A DNA stretch of 64,000 nucleotides from Synechococcus sp. SB0662_bin_14 (GCA_009840445.1 VXNS01000038.1:1-64000), one strand, 5' to 3'; shown: positions 1 to 9,367, counted from the first letter of the stretch. Notes: generated by a model not told the origin, from the sequence alone. Numbers and translations: made by a program.

Positions 1-2
1 GT

Positions 3-968
3 TCCAGTTCCGTTTCCATGGAGCCGTTCCCCCAGCGGCGTCTGTTTCAGGCGGCATCCTGGCCGGAGGTGGAGAGCATTTCCCCGGTGCGTTGGGGGCT
101 GCTTGTCTGGAAAAACCCGGAAACCGGTGCACCCCGCGGCATCCTTGCCGTGGGCTTTGATCCCGACGACGACATCTTGCGCCTGGAGGGCCTTGAGGAG
201 CAAAAGAAGAGCCTGCAACTGGATAAACGGGTTCTCTACGACCGTCTCAGCCGCTCCGAGTTCGGTCCTGTGGAGGAGTGGCTCAAGGCTGGGCGCACCG
301 TCACCGCGGAAGTGGGGAACACAAGGCTACTGGTGGCGGATCTCGTGGAATTGGGGGTGTCCTTTGGAGCGGACGGGAACCTGCTCACCAGCAACCGCAC
401 CTTTAATCAGCTTCTGGGGTCGTCGGACGGCTCCAGCACCTCCATTGAACTGGGCCTGATTCGCCTTGTGCCTGGCGCGGATCCCGATACCGTGGCGGCA
501 GCCCTGAACAAGGCGTTGCCCGATGATGTGCGGGTGCTCACCAAGGCGGAGTTCCTGGCGTTTGAGCAGGACTACTGGCGCTCCAGCACCGCCATCGGCT
601 TCATTTTTAACCTGGGGGCAGCCATGGGCCTGGTGGTGGGGGCAGTGGTTGTCTACCAGATTCTGTTCAGTGACGTGGTGGACCACTTGCCGGAATACGC
701 CACCCTGAAGGCCATGGGTTACAGCTCCATGGATCTGGTGACGGTGATTTTGCAGGAATCCCTGCTGCTGGCGGGATTTGGCTACATCCCTGCCTTTTTG
801 GCGGGGAAGGGAATCTATGGCTTCGCCCGCAGCGCAACCAATTTGCCCATTGGCATGAGCAGCGGCATGGCCGCCTTCGTGTTTGCCATGATCTTCGTCA
901 TGTGCGTCATCTCGGGATTGTTGGCCATGGGCAAGATCAGGGATGCGGATCCTGCCGAGATTTTCTAG
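3..968 (+). CDS. devC: DevC-like ABC exporter permease (5' end outside window)
   Basis: Permease subunit of a DevBCA-type exporter, which in heterocyst formers moves glycolipids or peptides across the envelope with a membrane-fusion protein; in unicellular picocyanobacteria the substrate is unknown. The frame is open from the first bases of the window, so the N-terminal membrane helix and part of the periplasmic domain are missing; family members have roughly 385 residues and about 320 are here. The visible part has a periplasmic domain with the family phrase VWKNPETG, then three hydrophobic segments near the C-terminus (IGFIFNLGAAMGLVVGAVVVY; the LLLAGFGYIPAFLAG region; the FVFAMIFVMCVISGLLAMG region), as in FtsX-fold permeases. 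The ATPase gene starts 24 bases after its stop, so the two are cotranscribed. The fusion-protein gene devB is probably upstream of the window. Confidence 0.85.
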   Translation, partial: SSSVSMEPFPQRRLFQAASWPEVESISPVRWGLLVWKNPETGAPRGILAVGFDPDDDILRLEGLEEQKKSLQLDKRVLYDRLSRSEFGPVEEWLKAGRTVTAEVGNTRLLVADLVELGVSFGADGNLLTSNRTFNQLLGSSDGSSTSIELGLIRLVPGADPDTVAAALNKALPDDVRVLTKAEFLAFEQDYWRSSTAIGFIFNLGAAMGLVVGAVVVYQILFSDVVDHLPEYATLKAMGYSSMDLVTVILQESLLLAGFGYIPAFLAGKGIYGFARSATNLPIGMSSGMAAFVFAMIFVMCVISGLLAMGKIRDADPAEIF

Positions 969-991
969 CGGCCCCTGCCGAGATTTTCCAA

Positions 992-1711
992 GTGACCACC
1001 CTGCAACCCACACCGCCACAACCCCTTGTGCGCATTGCCGGGCTGAACCATTGGTTTGGCCGTGGCGACCAGCGCCGTCAAGTGCTCCACGACCTTCACC
1101 TCACCCTGAATCCGGGCGAGATGGTGTTGCTCAGTGGTCCCTCCGGTTGCGGGAAGACCACCCTGCTCACCCTCATCGGCGCCCTGCGCACGGTGCAGGA
1201 CGGCTCCCTGGAGGTGCTGGGGCAACAGTTGCTCAAGGCGCGCAAGTCCGTGCAGCGGCGGGTACGGCGTCAGATGGGGATCATTTTCCAAAGCCATAAC
1301 CTGTTGCGCTGCCTCACTGCCGCCCAGAACGTGCAAATGGCAGCGGATCTTTTGCCCGGCTTGAGCTTCGGTCAGCGGCGCCAACACGCCATTGATCTCT
1401 TGTCGGAAATCGGTCTGGAGGACCACCACGGCAAGTGGCCATCCGCCTTGTCGGGGGGACAGTGTCAACGGGTGGCCATTGCCCGCGCCCTGGCGGGGAA
1501 TCCCAAGGTGTTGCTGGCGGATGAACCCACCGCCGCCCTGGATCGCTGTACGGGTCGGGAGGTGGTGGAGTTGTTAAAGCGGATGGCCACCCAGCACCAC
1601 TGTGCCGTGCTGATGGTGACCCACGACCCACGCATCCTGGACGTGGCGGACCGCTTGCTGCAAATGGAGGACGGCCGGCTCTCCACGGCGCAGGCGATGG
1701 CTCCGCTGTAA
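992..1711 (+). CDS. devA: DevA-like ABC exporter ATPase
   Basis: ATP-binding subunit that drives the DevC permease. The GTG at 992 is preferred because homology begins shortly after it and it does not overlap devC; the frame is open further upstream inside devC. This gives 239 residues, normal for the family. Walker A GPSGCGKTT is at residues 49-57, the Q-loop region is around MGIIFQSHNLL, the ABC signature is LSGGQCQR (usual form LSGGQQQR, so Cys replaces one Gln) and Walker B is VLLADEP, followed by an H-loop histidine in VMVTHDP. The gene is directly downstream of devC and forms the end of the exporter operon. Confident as DevA or LolD-like; the cargo cannot be told. Confidence 0.88.
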   Translation: MTTLQPTPPQPLVRIAGLNHWFGRGDQRRQVLHDLHLTLNPGEMVLLSGPSGCGKTTLLTLIGALRTVQDGSLEVLGQQLLKARKSVQRRVRRQMGIIFQSHNLLRCLTAAQNVQMAADLLPGLSFGQRRQHAIDLLSEIGLEDHHGKWPSALSGGQCQRVAIARALAGNPKVLLADEPTAALDRCTGREVVELLKRMATQHHCAVLMVTHDPRILDVADRLLQMEDGRLSTAQAMAPL

Positions 1712-1761
1712 AGGAGCTCCGGTTTTGGGTAAGGGAGACCCCATGACGCTGCTTCAACAGT

Positions 1762-2928
1762 TCAAATCTCTGGCGGGAAGGCCTCACGCTCACGCCAGAT
1801 CTCCTTCACGTAGGGATCGGTGACGTCGTAGCGGCCATGGCTGGGGCGCATGAGGATATTGTCCGCCAACAACTCGTTGACCACGGATTGAATCTCGTCA
1901 GTCCGCACCTCGCGGCCAACCGCCTTGGCGTATTCTGCGGCAGCCTCTGCCGAGAAGAGACCACGGGCAAGGGAGTCGGCGCGAGCCACGCGGCTGAAGA
2001 CGGCCATGGCCAGGCTGCCAATCCTCTCCACCTTGCTGAGTTCAATGTCCACGGCCTTGGAGCGCAGCGTGCTGGCAATCACTGACAGGAGTGTGTCGGG
2101 TTCAACACCTGAAGATGCGTTGGCGTGCATCTGCCGAAGGGCCTGCCCGAGTTCTTCCGGCCGGTTGCCCAGGGTCTCGAAGCAGGCAACAGCCCCATCC
2201 AGCGACGGCAACGGCCTGATGCCAGCTTCCCCTAGCCGTTGCAGCACGTGCTCCACGTAGTCCCGTCCCAGAGCGGGATAGGGGAGAGACGTGGCTCCCG
2301 CGAATGCCTGGTTACGCCTGGCGGTGAGTTCACTGACCTGGGCACGGTGGGACCCCGTACCGATGAACAGGAAACTACCCGGCATGTGGGGTTGGAGATT
2401 GACGGCATCCCGTGCTGCTTTGAGGGCAAGGAGCATCTGATTGCCGTCGTCGCTGGTGACGGCCTGCTGCACCTCGTCGATGATTAACACCAGATCCGCC
2501 TTGGCCTGATCCACAACTTCCGCAAAAGCCTGCGCCATGGTTGCTCCTCCTTCCCGGCCCAGGGTCTCAAGCTGAAAGCCGAACGTGAAGCCCATGGCCG
2601 CCACGTCCACCTGTCTGAGGCTGGCAAGTTTGGCCCGCAGCAGGGAAGACACGGGCGACTGCAATTCAGCCAATGCCTGACGCACCGCCCCGCGGACCAA
2701 TGCACCAGGACTCGCTTTGGTGTCGCTCCAAAGATCCACGTAGATCACCAGAGCCCCCTGTTGCTCCAACGCAGGGATGAGGTCGTTGCGCAGAAAGGTG
2801 GTTTTGCCGGTGCGCCGCAAACCGGAGAGAAAGAGACCGGATCGTAATCCCTCATCCAGGACGCCTGGATGGAGCAGTTGGCTGGCCATCTGTGCGGCCA
2901 GTTCAGGGCGCCGGAAAATTGCCGCCAC
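1762..2928 (-). CDS. Stand-alone AAA ATPase with C-terminal winged-helix-like tail
   Basis: A 388-residue P-loop ATPase of the archaeal-ATPase / ORC-CDC6-like kind. Walker A is GLRRTGKTT at residues 36-44 and Walker B is DLVLIIDE ending near residue 152. A sensor-like segment (FLFIGTGSHRAQ) follows. The last 80 or so residues (AVGREVRTDEIQSVVNELLA.. then RYDVTDPYVKEIW) resemble the winged-helix end of such ATPases, which often sense nucleic acid or act in toxin, mobile-element or defence settings. It lies alone between devA (convergent) and aroB with no partner gene. No membrane segment is seen. Family level is well supported; the biological role is not known. Confidence 0.75.
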   Translation of the reverse strand: MAAIFRRPELAAQMASQLLHPGVLDEGLRSGLFLSGLRRTGKTTFLRNDLIPALEQQGALVIYVDLWSDTKASPGALVRGAVRQALAELQSPVSSLLRAKLASLRQVDVAAMGFTFGFQLETLGREGGATMAQAFAEVVDQAKADLVLIIDEVQQAVTSDDGNQMLLALKAARDAVNLQPHMPGSFLFIGTGSHRAQVSELTARRNQAFAGATSLPYPALGRDYVEHVLQRLGEAGIRPLPSLDGAVACFETLGNRPEELGQALRQMHANASSGVEPDTLLSVIASTLRSKAVDIELSKVERIGSLAMAVFSRVARADSLARGLFSAEAAAEYAKAVGREVRTDEIQSVVNELLADNILMRPSHGRYDVTDPYVKEIWREREAFPPEI

Positions 2929-3022
2929 GGAATTGCGCTTTTTAGATAAGAGAAATAATTATGGCTGATGCCTAAAATCGCATAAACCGCATGGCCGGTG
3001 AGCAGGCTCTTACTTGGCAGCC

Positions 3023-4132
3023 CTACTGCAACGCCTCCAGCGCCTCCCCCACCCGCTCGGCGCTGATGTCGTCACGAATCTCCACCCGACCCAGGGCGCG
3101 GGGCACCACGAAGCGCACCCGACCATGGCGCACTTTTTTGTCGCTGTTCAGGCAGGCCACCACAGCCTCCGGATCCAGAGGGGGCCAGCGGAGGGGCAGG
3201 CCGGCTTTGGCCAACACTGCGGTCTGGCGTTGGTGTTCCGCCTCCTGCCAATGGCCCTCCCGGCTGGCGATCCAGCCCATGGCTTGCATCCCCAGCGCCA
3301 CCGCCTCCCCGTGGAGATAGGTGTTGTACCCCGTCAGGGTTTCCAGGACATGGCCCAGGGTGTGACCGTAGTTGAGGATGGCCCGGCGGCCGCTTTCCCG
3401 CTCATCGGCTGCCACCACGGCGGCTTTGGCGGCAGCGGAGCGACATAGCAGTTCAATCAGCAGGGCCGGTCCCACGGCAGTGGCGGAGCTCAGATCCTCC
3501 GCTTGCTCCAGCTTGGTGAACAGGTCCACGTCTCCGATGACCCCGTATTTGATCACCTCCGCCATCCCCGCTTGAAACTCCCGCTCCGGCAAGGTGGACA
3601 AGGTGTCCGGATCCACCAACACCAGGCGGGGCTGATGGAAGGCGCCGATGAGATTTTTGCCCCCCGGATGGTTCACGCCGGTTTTGCCGCCAATGGCGGC
3701 GTCCACCATGGCCAGCAGGGTGGTGGGCATTTGCGCCACGGCGATGCCCCGCAGCCATGTGGCGGCGGCAAAGCCCGCCATGTCCCCCACCACGCCGCCC
3801 CCAAGGGCCACGATCAGGGAGCCCCGCTCCAGGCGCTCACGCCAGCAGGCATCATGAATCCGGGCCACGGTGGCAGGGGTTTTGTGGGTTTCTCCCGCCT
3901 CCACCAGCAGGGAATTGGCGGTGAAGCCAGCGGCCCGCAAGGCCTCCATGACGTGGGTCCCATAATGGTGAAAGACGACGGGATTGCTCACCACCAGCAC
4001 CTTGAGCCCCGCCCCGTACCCCAGCCGCCGCAACGCTTCCCCCACATGGAACCGGCAACCCCTGCCGATCACCACCTCATAGCCCCTCTGTGCCAGGGCA
4101 ACGGGAATGCGTGTCAGGTTGGTGGGGGTCAC
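3023..4132 (-). CDS. aroB: 3-dehydroquinate synthase
   Basis: Second enzyme of the shikimate pathway: converts DAHP to 3-dehydroquinate with NAD and a divalent metal, in the cytoplasm. The 369 residues match the family length. The NAD-binding glycine-rich stretch GGGVVGD is at residues 111-117. The predicted metal ligands are Glu192 (in MAEVIKYG), His257 (NYGHTLGH) and His274 ([10 protein letters not shown]). The start gives an N-terminus typical of cyanobacterial AroB. It is divergent from the sugar permease gene with only 36 bases between starts, so promoters overlap. The aroB, permease, purK order is a picocyanobacterial gene order. Confidence 0.95.
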   Translation of the reverse strand: MTPTNLTRIPVALAQRGYEVVIGRGCRFHVGEALRRLGYGAGLKVLVVSNPVVFHHYGTHVMEALRAAGFTANSLLVEAGETHKTPATVARIHDACWRERLERGSLIVALGGGVVGDMAGFAAATWLRGIAVAQMPTTLLAMVDAAIGGKTGVNHPGGKNLIGAFHQPRLVLVDPDTLSTLPEREFQAGMAEVIKYGVIGDVDLFTKLEQAEDLSSATAVGPALLIELLCRSAAAKAAVVAADERESGRRAILNYGHTLGHVLETLTGYNTYLHGEAVALGMQAMGWIASREGHWQEAEHQRQTAVLAKAGLPLRWPPLDPEAVVACLNSDKKVRHGRVRFVVPRALGRVEIRDDISAERVGEALEALQ

Positions 4133-4168
4133 GGTGACGGGATCTCTTCACGGTGATTCTCGCTTGCC

Positions 4169-5050
4169 ATGACCCCATCCAGCCGCTCTGCAACGCCATG
4201 GCTGTTGCTCATGCCCGCCTTGCTGTTGTTGTCCCTGTCGGTGCTCGTCCCGGCGGTGTTGGCGTTGCTGATGAGCTTCACCCGCAGCGGCCTGGACGTG
4301 AGCGAACCCCTCACCTGGGTGGGCTTGAGCAATCTGCGACGCCTGTGGGCTGATGCCGCGTTCCGACGGGTGTTGGGCACCACGGTGCTCTATCTGGTGG
4401 GTGTTGTGCCCCCCATTGTGGTGAGTTCCCTGACCCTGGCCATTCTGGTGAACCGGAAGCTGCCCGGGATCCAGTTGTTGCGGGCCGCCTACTACACCCC
4501 TGTGCTGGTGTCCATTGTGGTGGCGGCCATTGCCTTCCGCTGGCTCTATGCGGAGAACGGCCTCCTCAACGGTCTGCTGGGCGCCTGGTTGGGGAGCGAT
4601 GCACACCCCATCGGTTTCCTGACCGATCCACGGCTGGCCCTGGTTTCCGTCATGGTGGTGACCTTCTGGAAAGGAATTGGCTATTACATGGTGATTTTTC
4701 TGGCGGGGTTGCAGGGGATTCCCACGGAGCTCTACGAGGCTGCCGCCCTGGACGGCTGCCGGGGCTGGCGCGTCCATCTGCACGTCACCCTGCCCCTGCT
4801 GCGCCCCTACGTGGTGCTGGTGGCGGTAATCTCCGCCATTGCGGCCACCAAGGTGTTCGAGGAGGTGTTCCTCATGACCCAGGGCGGCCCCGCCGGCAGC
4901 ACCCGCACCCTGGTGTACTACGTGTACGATCAGGCCTTCCGGGAACTGGACATCAGCTATGCCTGCACGGTGGGCCTGGCCCTGTTCCTGCTGGTCATGC
5001 TGCTGACGCTGTTGCGCTTCAGCCTGGCCCAGGGCAGTCGTTTCCTCTGA
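4169..5050 (+). CDS. Sugar ABC transporter permease, MalF/UgpA type
   Basis: Inner-membrane permease of a carbohydrate-uptake ABC transporter (binding-protein-dependent family). The 293 residues hold about six hydrophobic helices, starting with PWLLLMPALLLLSLSVLVPA and ending with GLALFLLVMLLTLL. The EAA loop that contacts the ATPase runs from Glu190 to about residue 213 (EAAALDGCRGW..LPLLRP). Substrate could be glucosylglycerol, sucrose or another compatible solute as in related cyanobacterial systems, but nothing here decides it. The cognate second permease, ATPase and binding protein are not in this window. PurK follows after 19 bases, suggesting co-transcription. Confidence 0.88.
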   Translation: MTPSSRSATPWLLLMPALLLLSLSVLVPAVLALLMSFTRSGLDVSEPLTWVGLSNLRRLWADAAFRRVLGTTVLYLVGVVPPIVVSSLTLAILVNRKLPGIQLLRAAYYTPVLVSIVVAAIAFRWLYAENGLLNGLLGAWLGSDAHPIGFLTDPRLALVSVMVVTFWKGIGYYMVIFLAGLQGIPTELYEAAALDGCRGWRVHLHVTLPLLRPYVVLVAVISAIAATKVFEEVFLMTQGGPAGSTRTLVYYVYDQAFRELDISYACTVGLALFLLVMLLTLLRFSLAQGSRFL

Positions 5051-5069
5051 TTGGGAGATCGGGCGGACC

Positions 5070-6224
5070 ATGCGGGTGGGCATCATTGGAGCGGGCCAAT
5101 TGGCCCAGATGCTGGCCATGGCGGCCCGGACCATGGGCATCAGCCTGGTGGTACAGGGTCCCTGTGGAGATGATCCCGCCGTGGCGGCGGCCAGCGGCTG
5201 GGTGCCTGGTCCCCTGGGGGCGCCGGAGGCGGTGCAGGCCCTGGCGGATCAGGTGGACGTGATCGGCTTTGAAAACGAACTCGTTGACTTGGCGCCCCTC
5301 CGGCCCCTGGAGCAGGCCGGTGTGGTGTTCCGTCCCTCCCTGGATACCCTCTCCACTTTGATGGACAAGCGGCGTCAGCGTCATGTCTTGCAGGACTTGA
5401 ACATCCCGGTCCCCACCTGGGTCGACCTCAACGAGGCTCTGACACACCCGGAGCGCCTCCATGATTTTGACTATCCCCTGATGGCCAAGGCGGCATCCGG
5501 CGGCTATGACGGCCGGGGTCTCCAGACCATTGACGACGCCGAAGCACTCAAGGCATTTGCGGAAACCGTGGACACGGAAGACTGGTATCTGGAGCGCTTC
5601 GTGGACTTTGAACGGGAACTGGCCATGGTGGGGTCCCGCTCCGTGACGGGAGAGGCCCGCTGTTATCCCCTGCTGGAAACCCGCCAGCCTGGGCAGGTGT
5701 GCACCACGGTTCTTGCCCCGGCATCCGTGCCCCAGGACGTGGAAGCCCGTGCCGTCACCATCGTTGGCTCCATCCTGCAGCAACTGGACTACGTGGGTGT
5801 GCTGGCGGTGGAACTGTTTTTGGCGCCGGAAGGCCTGCTGGTGAACGAGTTGGCTCCCCGCACCCACAACTCCGGCCACCTCACCATCGAGGCCTGCGCC
5901 ACCAGCCAATTCGAGCAGCATCTGCGGGCGCTGACGGGCACGTCCCTGGGGCCGACGCACCTGTCTACACCAGGGGCCGTCATGGTGAACCTGCTGGGAT
6001 TTGAAGACAGCCGCAAGACCTATGCCCATGAACAGCAGGCCCTGGCTGCCCTGCCCGGCTTCCATCTCCATTGGTACGGGAAGCGGGTCAGCCGACGGGG
6101 CCGCAAGCTGGGTCACGTGACCCGCTGCCTCACCGGTTCCACTCCTGCTCAACGGCAGCAGGCCGTCAAGGAGAGCTTGGCCGCCGTGGATCGGATCTGG
6201 CCGGTGGCCCAGGCCATGGCTTAG
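5070..6224 (+). CDS. purK: N5-carboxyaminoimidazole ribonucleotide synthase
   Basis: ATP-grasp enzyme of purine synthesis that joins bicarbonate to AIR using ATP, giving N5-CAIR for PurE. The N-terminal nucleotide-like fold starts with GIIGAGQLAQMLAMAA; the ATP-grasp central domain includes MAKAASGGYDGRGLQT; the C-terminal part has NELAPRTHNSGH and WYGKRVSRRGRKLGHV, both strong PurK signatures. Length 384 is normal. It follows the sugar permease in the same direction. purE is not in this window. No defects seen. Confidence 0.95.
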   Translation: MRVGIIGAGQLAQMLAMAARTMGISLVVQGPCGDDPAVAAASGWVPGPLGAPEAVQALADQVDVIGFENELVDLAPLRPLEQAGVVFRPSLDTLSTLMDKRRQRHVLQDLNIPVPTWVDLNEALTHPERLHDFDYPLMAKAASGGYDGRGLQTIDDAEALKAFAETVDTEDWYLERFVDFERELAMVGSRSVTGEARCYPLLETRQPGQVCTTVLAPASVPQDVEARAVTIVGSILQQLDYVGVLAVELFLAPEGLLVNELAPRTHNSGHLTIEACATSQFEQHLRALTGTSLGPTHLSTPGAVMVNLLGFEDSRKTYAHEQQALAALPGFHLHWYGKRVSRRGRKLGHVTRCLTGSTPAQRQQAVKESLAAVDRIWPVAQAMA

Positions 6225-6430
6225 GATGACAGCGGAACTGCCGTGTTGGTCTTTTGCTTTCTCCAGTGTTCTGATCTGACTCCCTTTCGATGTGGGAAGC
6301 ATGTCGCGACGGTGAAGTAAACTGGCCCTTGTGCCGGAAATGGATCCCAGCTTTTGCTTCCCCCCTGGCTGATCCCAGGTCGAAACCTGAGGCAGGACGG
6401 CATGGCGGTTCCAAACTCTGACCTCAGCCT

Positions 6431-6715
6431 TCAACGATCCAGAATGCGCCGCACGGCGTTCTGGATCACGGCTTTCTCCAGTTGGGTGGTGATGAACACC
6501 TCCTGGCTGGAACGGCCTCTGCGGGCGATGGCCTTGAAACCACCTCCCCAAGGCAGGGGTGTGGTGATGCGCAACTGGAAGGTTTCGGCATTGGCGCTCC
6601 CATGGCGGATCACCGCCGGGGTACATGTGGTGACCCCCTCCACTGCAGCCAGTTTCCTGAGAACCTTGAGCAGCCCCGGGATGTAGGTGGAGTGGGTGAC
6701 AACAACTCGGCCCAT
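6431..6715 (-). CDS. DUF2103 family protein (putative metal-binding)
   Basis: A 94-residue protein starting MGRVVVTHSTYIPGL and containing KAIARRGRSSQEVFITT, which matches the cyanobacterial DUF2103 family annotated as metal-binding. The frame stays open 63 codons further upstream, but that extension is low-complexity and overlaps the likely promoter region, so the ATG at 6715 is chosen because family similarity begins exactly there. Soluble, no signal peptide. It lies alone, convergent with purK. Function is unknown; family assignment is from remembered motif pattern. Confidence 0.75.
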   Translation of the reverse strand: MGRVVVTHSTYIPGLLKVLRKLAAVEGVTTCTPAVIRHGSANAETFQLRITTPLPWGGGFKAIARRGRSSQEVFITTQLEKAVIQNAVRRILDR

Positions 6716-6930
6716 GGTCGCGCCCTGACAACTGTGCTGATATGAACTGCCCACGCTAAGGTGAGGCGGCAACGACCCACCGTTCATGTTGATTTCCGTT
6801 GGCTGGGCTGCCCTGGCCGCCATGTTCAGCCTTTCCATCGCGTTTGTGGTCTGGGGACGGGATGGGGATAACACGCTCAAGTTCTGAGACCCTTCCGGTC
6901 CCACAGCCCCAGTCTCTGTTGTGAGTGCAG

Positions 6931-7089
6931 ATGGCGGAACTTTTTACGGCAAGCCGTGCCCTGGGCCTGATGGCCGTGGTGTTGCTGGTGTTTGTCACGG
7001 CCGGCGTCATGTACCTGTCGTTGATGGAAGCCAACGACAGGCGCCGCCGCCGCAAACCGGAGCAATCCTCAGATCGCCAAAAGCGTTAA
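6931..7089 (+). CDS. Small single-span membrane protein
   Basis: A 52-residue protein with one hydrophobic helix (GLMAVVLLVFVTAGVMYLSL) followed by a strongly basic cytoplasmic tail with a run of five arginines and a hydrophilic end. The layout resembles small conserved membrane proteins of marine picocyanobacteria that often escape annotation. ATG start. It ends 34 bases before the stop of the convergent thioredoxin-like gene. No function can be given. Confidence 0.6.
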   Translation: MAELFTASRALGLMAVVLLVFVTAGVMYLSLMEANDRRRRRKPEQSSDRQKR

Positions 7090-7123
7090 GGGGGACTGCA
7101 ACAGCGCGGGCAAGGGCGGCCGA

Positions 7124-7441
7124 CTAGGCTTCCCCTTGCGGCAGAAGAGCCGCCAGCTTGCGGCGAAATTCCCCCTTGGGCATGCCCCCCTTCAACTCGC
7201 CATGGATGGTAAAGGCTCCTTCCGGATTACTGACCACCAAATAGGTGGGCCAGCCCATGCCCTCCTTATTGGGGTACCGGGCCAGGAGCACCTTCCTGTA
7301 GCGCCGGTAAACGTCGGTGTCCTGAAGCATCACGGTGATCAACTCCGCGCCCATTTCCAGGGCCACCTTGGCGTCGTAGTGGGCCATGCGATGGCAGGTG
7401 CCACAGTCTTTGGAGCTGAACTTGATCACAGCAAGCGTCAT
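7124..7441 (-). CDS. Thioredoxin-like protein
   Basis: A 105-residue single thioredoxin fold. The redox motif is CGTC at residues 13-16, after the usual first strand (LAVIKFSSKDCGTC). The cis-proline region GWPTYLVV is present. The active site differs from classic CGPC and is closer to cyanobacterial thioredoxin-like proteins of unknown partner. No signal peptide, so probably cytoplasmic. It is convergent with the small membrane protein gene, and a CCA-enzyme remnant lies upstream on the same strand. Confidence 0.8.
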   Translation of the reverse strand: MTLAVIKFSSKDCGTCHRMAHYDAKVALEMGAELITVMLQDTDVYRRYRKVLLARYPNKEGMGWPTYLVVSNPEGAFTIHGELKGGMPKGEFRRKLAALLPQGEA

Positions 7442-7467
7442 GGCGTAAGGCCCTGGACGCCCATACC

Positions 7468-7854
7468 TTAGGCAGGCGCCGGCGGCGTCCGGAGGCCGGG
7501 GATGGTTGCGGGGATTCTCTGCTCAGCCGCTTCAACGGCTTCGATCCGCAACGCACGAAGCTGCCGGCCCAATTCGGGGCCTCTGGGGACACCGGCAGCG
7601 AGTAATTGTTGAGCGCTTTGCCGAGGCTGAAGACGGCGCCAGCGGAGGCGCCAGCGCAGCAGGGGACGACGGGGCTGGAGTCCGCACGCCAGCGCCAAGG
7701 CCACTGCCTGCTCCATGGCCACGCCGGGCACACGTTGGGGACCGCCGGCGCCGGGCCACCCTTCCAAAGCAGCCGTCCACTGGCCTGCAGACCAGTTCTG
7801 TCCTGGCGCCATGGGAGCCTTCCCCATCAATTTTCCAAAAATTTCAGGCGACAA
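7468..7854 (-). pseudogene. Remnant of CCA tRNA nucleotidyltransferase C-terminus
   Basis: The downstream half of this open frame (RRPLLRWRLRWRRLQP.., then AAGVPRGPELGRQLRALR) resembles the very C-terminal end of cyanobacterial tRNA nucleotidyltransferase/poly(A) polymerase family proteins, where a G-P-x-LG-x-x-L helix closes the protein. The catalytic head domain (GGxVRD, DxD) is absent here and upstream, where the M23 peptidase gene begins in the other direction. I read it as a broken 3' fragment, with an intact copy expected elsewhere. It could instead be a chance frame in GC-rich DNA; confidence is moderate. Confidence 0.4.
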
Positions 7855-7967
7855 ATATTATTCGAGAAAATGGAGACGCTGGGGCTTGCAAGAAGGACCT
7901 TAAGGTAGTTTACTGATTGTATCGGGGTGCGGATTGCATCCTCCATCTCCATGATTCTGGATCCACG

Positions 7968-9311
7968 GTGCGGTCTCTCTCCAAGTTTGCTGTCGCTTCC
8001 GCGCCCGTCCTGGCTGCTGTTGCGCTCCTCTCTGTATCTGCAACAAACATCAGGGCGGCTATTGAAAACTTGCACCCACGGATCTTTCGAGAACTGGCTC
8101 CCAGCACGTCACCTTCTGGAAAACAAGCTCACCAGCAACACCTGGTCTGGGTGCAATTGGAGCAAGATGCCTCCCACCTTGCATTGGCTGAGGCGCTGGA
8201 CCTGCCACTGCAAACACTGCTTCATTTCAATGGGGTCACCGAATCCCAACCGCTGAAGAAGGGCAGTTGGATCAGTCTCCCGGTCCTGTTCAAGTCCCAT
8301 CTGAAGGCCTACGCCGGGCCATGGATCAACCTCTCCAGCCTGCGGGAGAAGCCGCCCGAGTCTTTAGCCACGTCCGCCACCCTGGCCCAGCGGGAAGCCA
8401 CGGTCTTTGAAGACCAGCAACCCCTGATTTGGATTCAGCTTGCCCAGAAAGTCTCCTACGAGGAGTTGGCCAGCCAAATCAAAATGTCTCCCAATCTCCT
8501 GCGGTGGATCAATGGGGGGTGGACAGACGAGAAACCACTGGCCCGGGGGAGTTGGGTCAGCGTGCCCCAGGACTGGCGCTTGATGGTGAAGTATGCAATT
8601 TCCCTTGACCTCCTGACCCTTCGAGACACGCCCCCGCCTGGGGTTGCCTTCTATGCCACGGTCCCCGGGCGAGGAGAGCGCATCCACACCGTGGCAGAGG
8701 GAGAGCAACTGATGGGCATTTCCGCCCAGGGGGGCTATCCGCTCACCTCTGTCCATGACCTCAACCCAGGCCTTGGCGGTCAGGATCTACGGCCGGGCAT
8801 GAGAATCAAGGTTCCCGTGCCAGATCGCAACAGCCAACGCCTGGCCGCACGACCGGGTGTTGCTGGTCTGTCCTGGCCCAACCAGCAGTTGGCCGGCCAC
8901 CCGCAAGGGTTACGATTTGATACACGCTGGGGTTGGCCCACCCTGTCCGGGTTAATCACCTCCGGTTATGGCTGGCGCTGGGGACGCATGCACAGCGGCA
9001 TTGACATTTCCGACCACGTGGGCACACCCGTCCTGGCTGCTGCGGATGGCCAAGTGAAACGGGCCTCGTGGCACCACAACGGCTATGGCTATCTGGTGGA
9101 GTTGACCCACCCTGACGGCAGCCTCACCCGGTATGCCCATAACTCCAGAATTCTTGTGAAACCCGGGCAGGCCGTACGCCGCGGCCAGGTGATCAGTGAA
9201 ATCGGCTGCACCGGCATCTGCACCGGTCCCCATCTGCACTTTGAAATTCACCCCACAGGCCGCGGCGCCGCCGATCCCCTGGCCCTGTTGCCTGCCCGCA
9301 TCGTCAACTGA
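7968..9311 (+). CDS. Secreted LysM-like/M23 family metallopeptidase
   Basis: Cell-wall hydrolase or hydrolase-like regulator (M23, lysostaphin fold) acting in the periplasm. The GTG at 7968 is preferred over the upstream TTG because it puts a clean signal peptide at the very N-terminus (MRSLSKFAVASAPVLAAVAL, cleavage after a later Ala). Three LysM-like or LysM-derived segments follow (for example HTVAEGEQLMGISAQGGYP). The C-terminal peptidase domain has the zinc motifs HSGIDIS and HLHFEIHP, plus GYGWRWGRM upstream. 447 residues. All zinc residues appear to be kept, so it may be active. A tRNA gene follows on the same strand. Confidence 0.88.
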   Translation: MRSLSKFAVASAPVLAAVALLSVSATNIRAAIENLHPRIFRELAPSTSPSGKQAHQQHLVWVQLEQDASHLALAEALDLPLQTLLHFNGVTESQPLKKGSWISLPVLFKSHLKAYAGPWINLSSLREKPPESLATSATLAQREATVFEDQQPLIWIQLAQKVSYEELASQIKMSPNLLRWINGGWTDEKPLARGSWVSVPQDWRLMVKYAISLDLLTLRDTPPPGVAFYATVPGRGERIHTVAEGEQLMGISAQGGYPLTSVHDLNPGLGGQDLRPGMRIKVPVPDRNSQRLAARPGVAGLSWPNQQLAGHPQGLRFDTRWGWPTLSGLITSGYGWRWGRMHSGIDISDHVGTPVLAAADGQVKRASWHHNGYGYLVELTHPDGSLTRYAHNSRILVKPGQAVRRGQVISEIGCTGICTGPHLHFEIHPTGRGAADPLALLPARIVN

Positions 9312-9367
9312 CCTTTGGACTAGTCTTTGGAAGCAGTTCCCTGGCGTGTTGTTAGGATCACTACCAT

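Noticed and set aside
5019-6731. 570-codon minus-strand frame across purK
   Set aside because: Antisense shadow of an unmistakable PurK; composition is His/Gln/Gly-rich without motifs.
7506-7916. Plus-strand frame before the M23 peptidase as a possible upstream gene
   Set aside because: No start context or motif; overlaps the CCA-enzyme remnant and ends within the promoter region of the peptidase.
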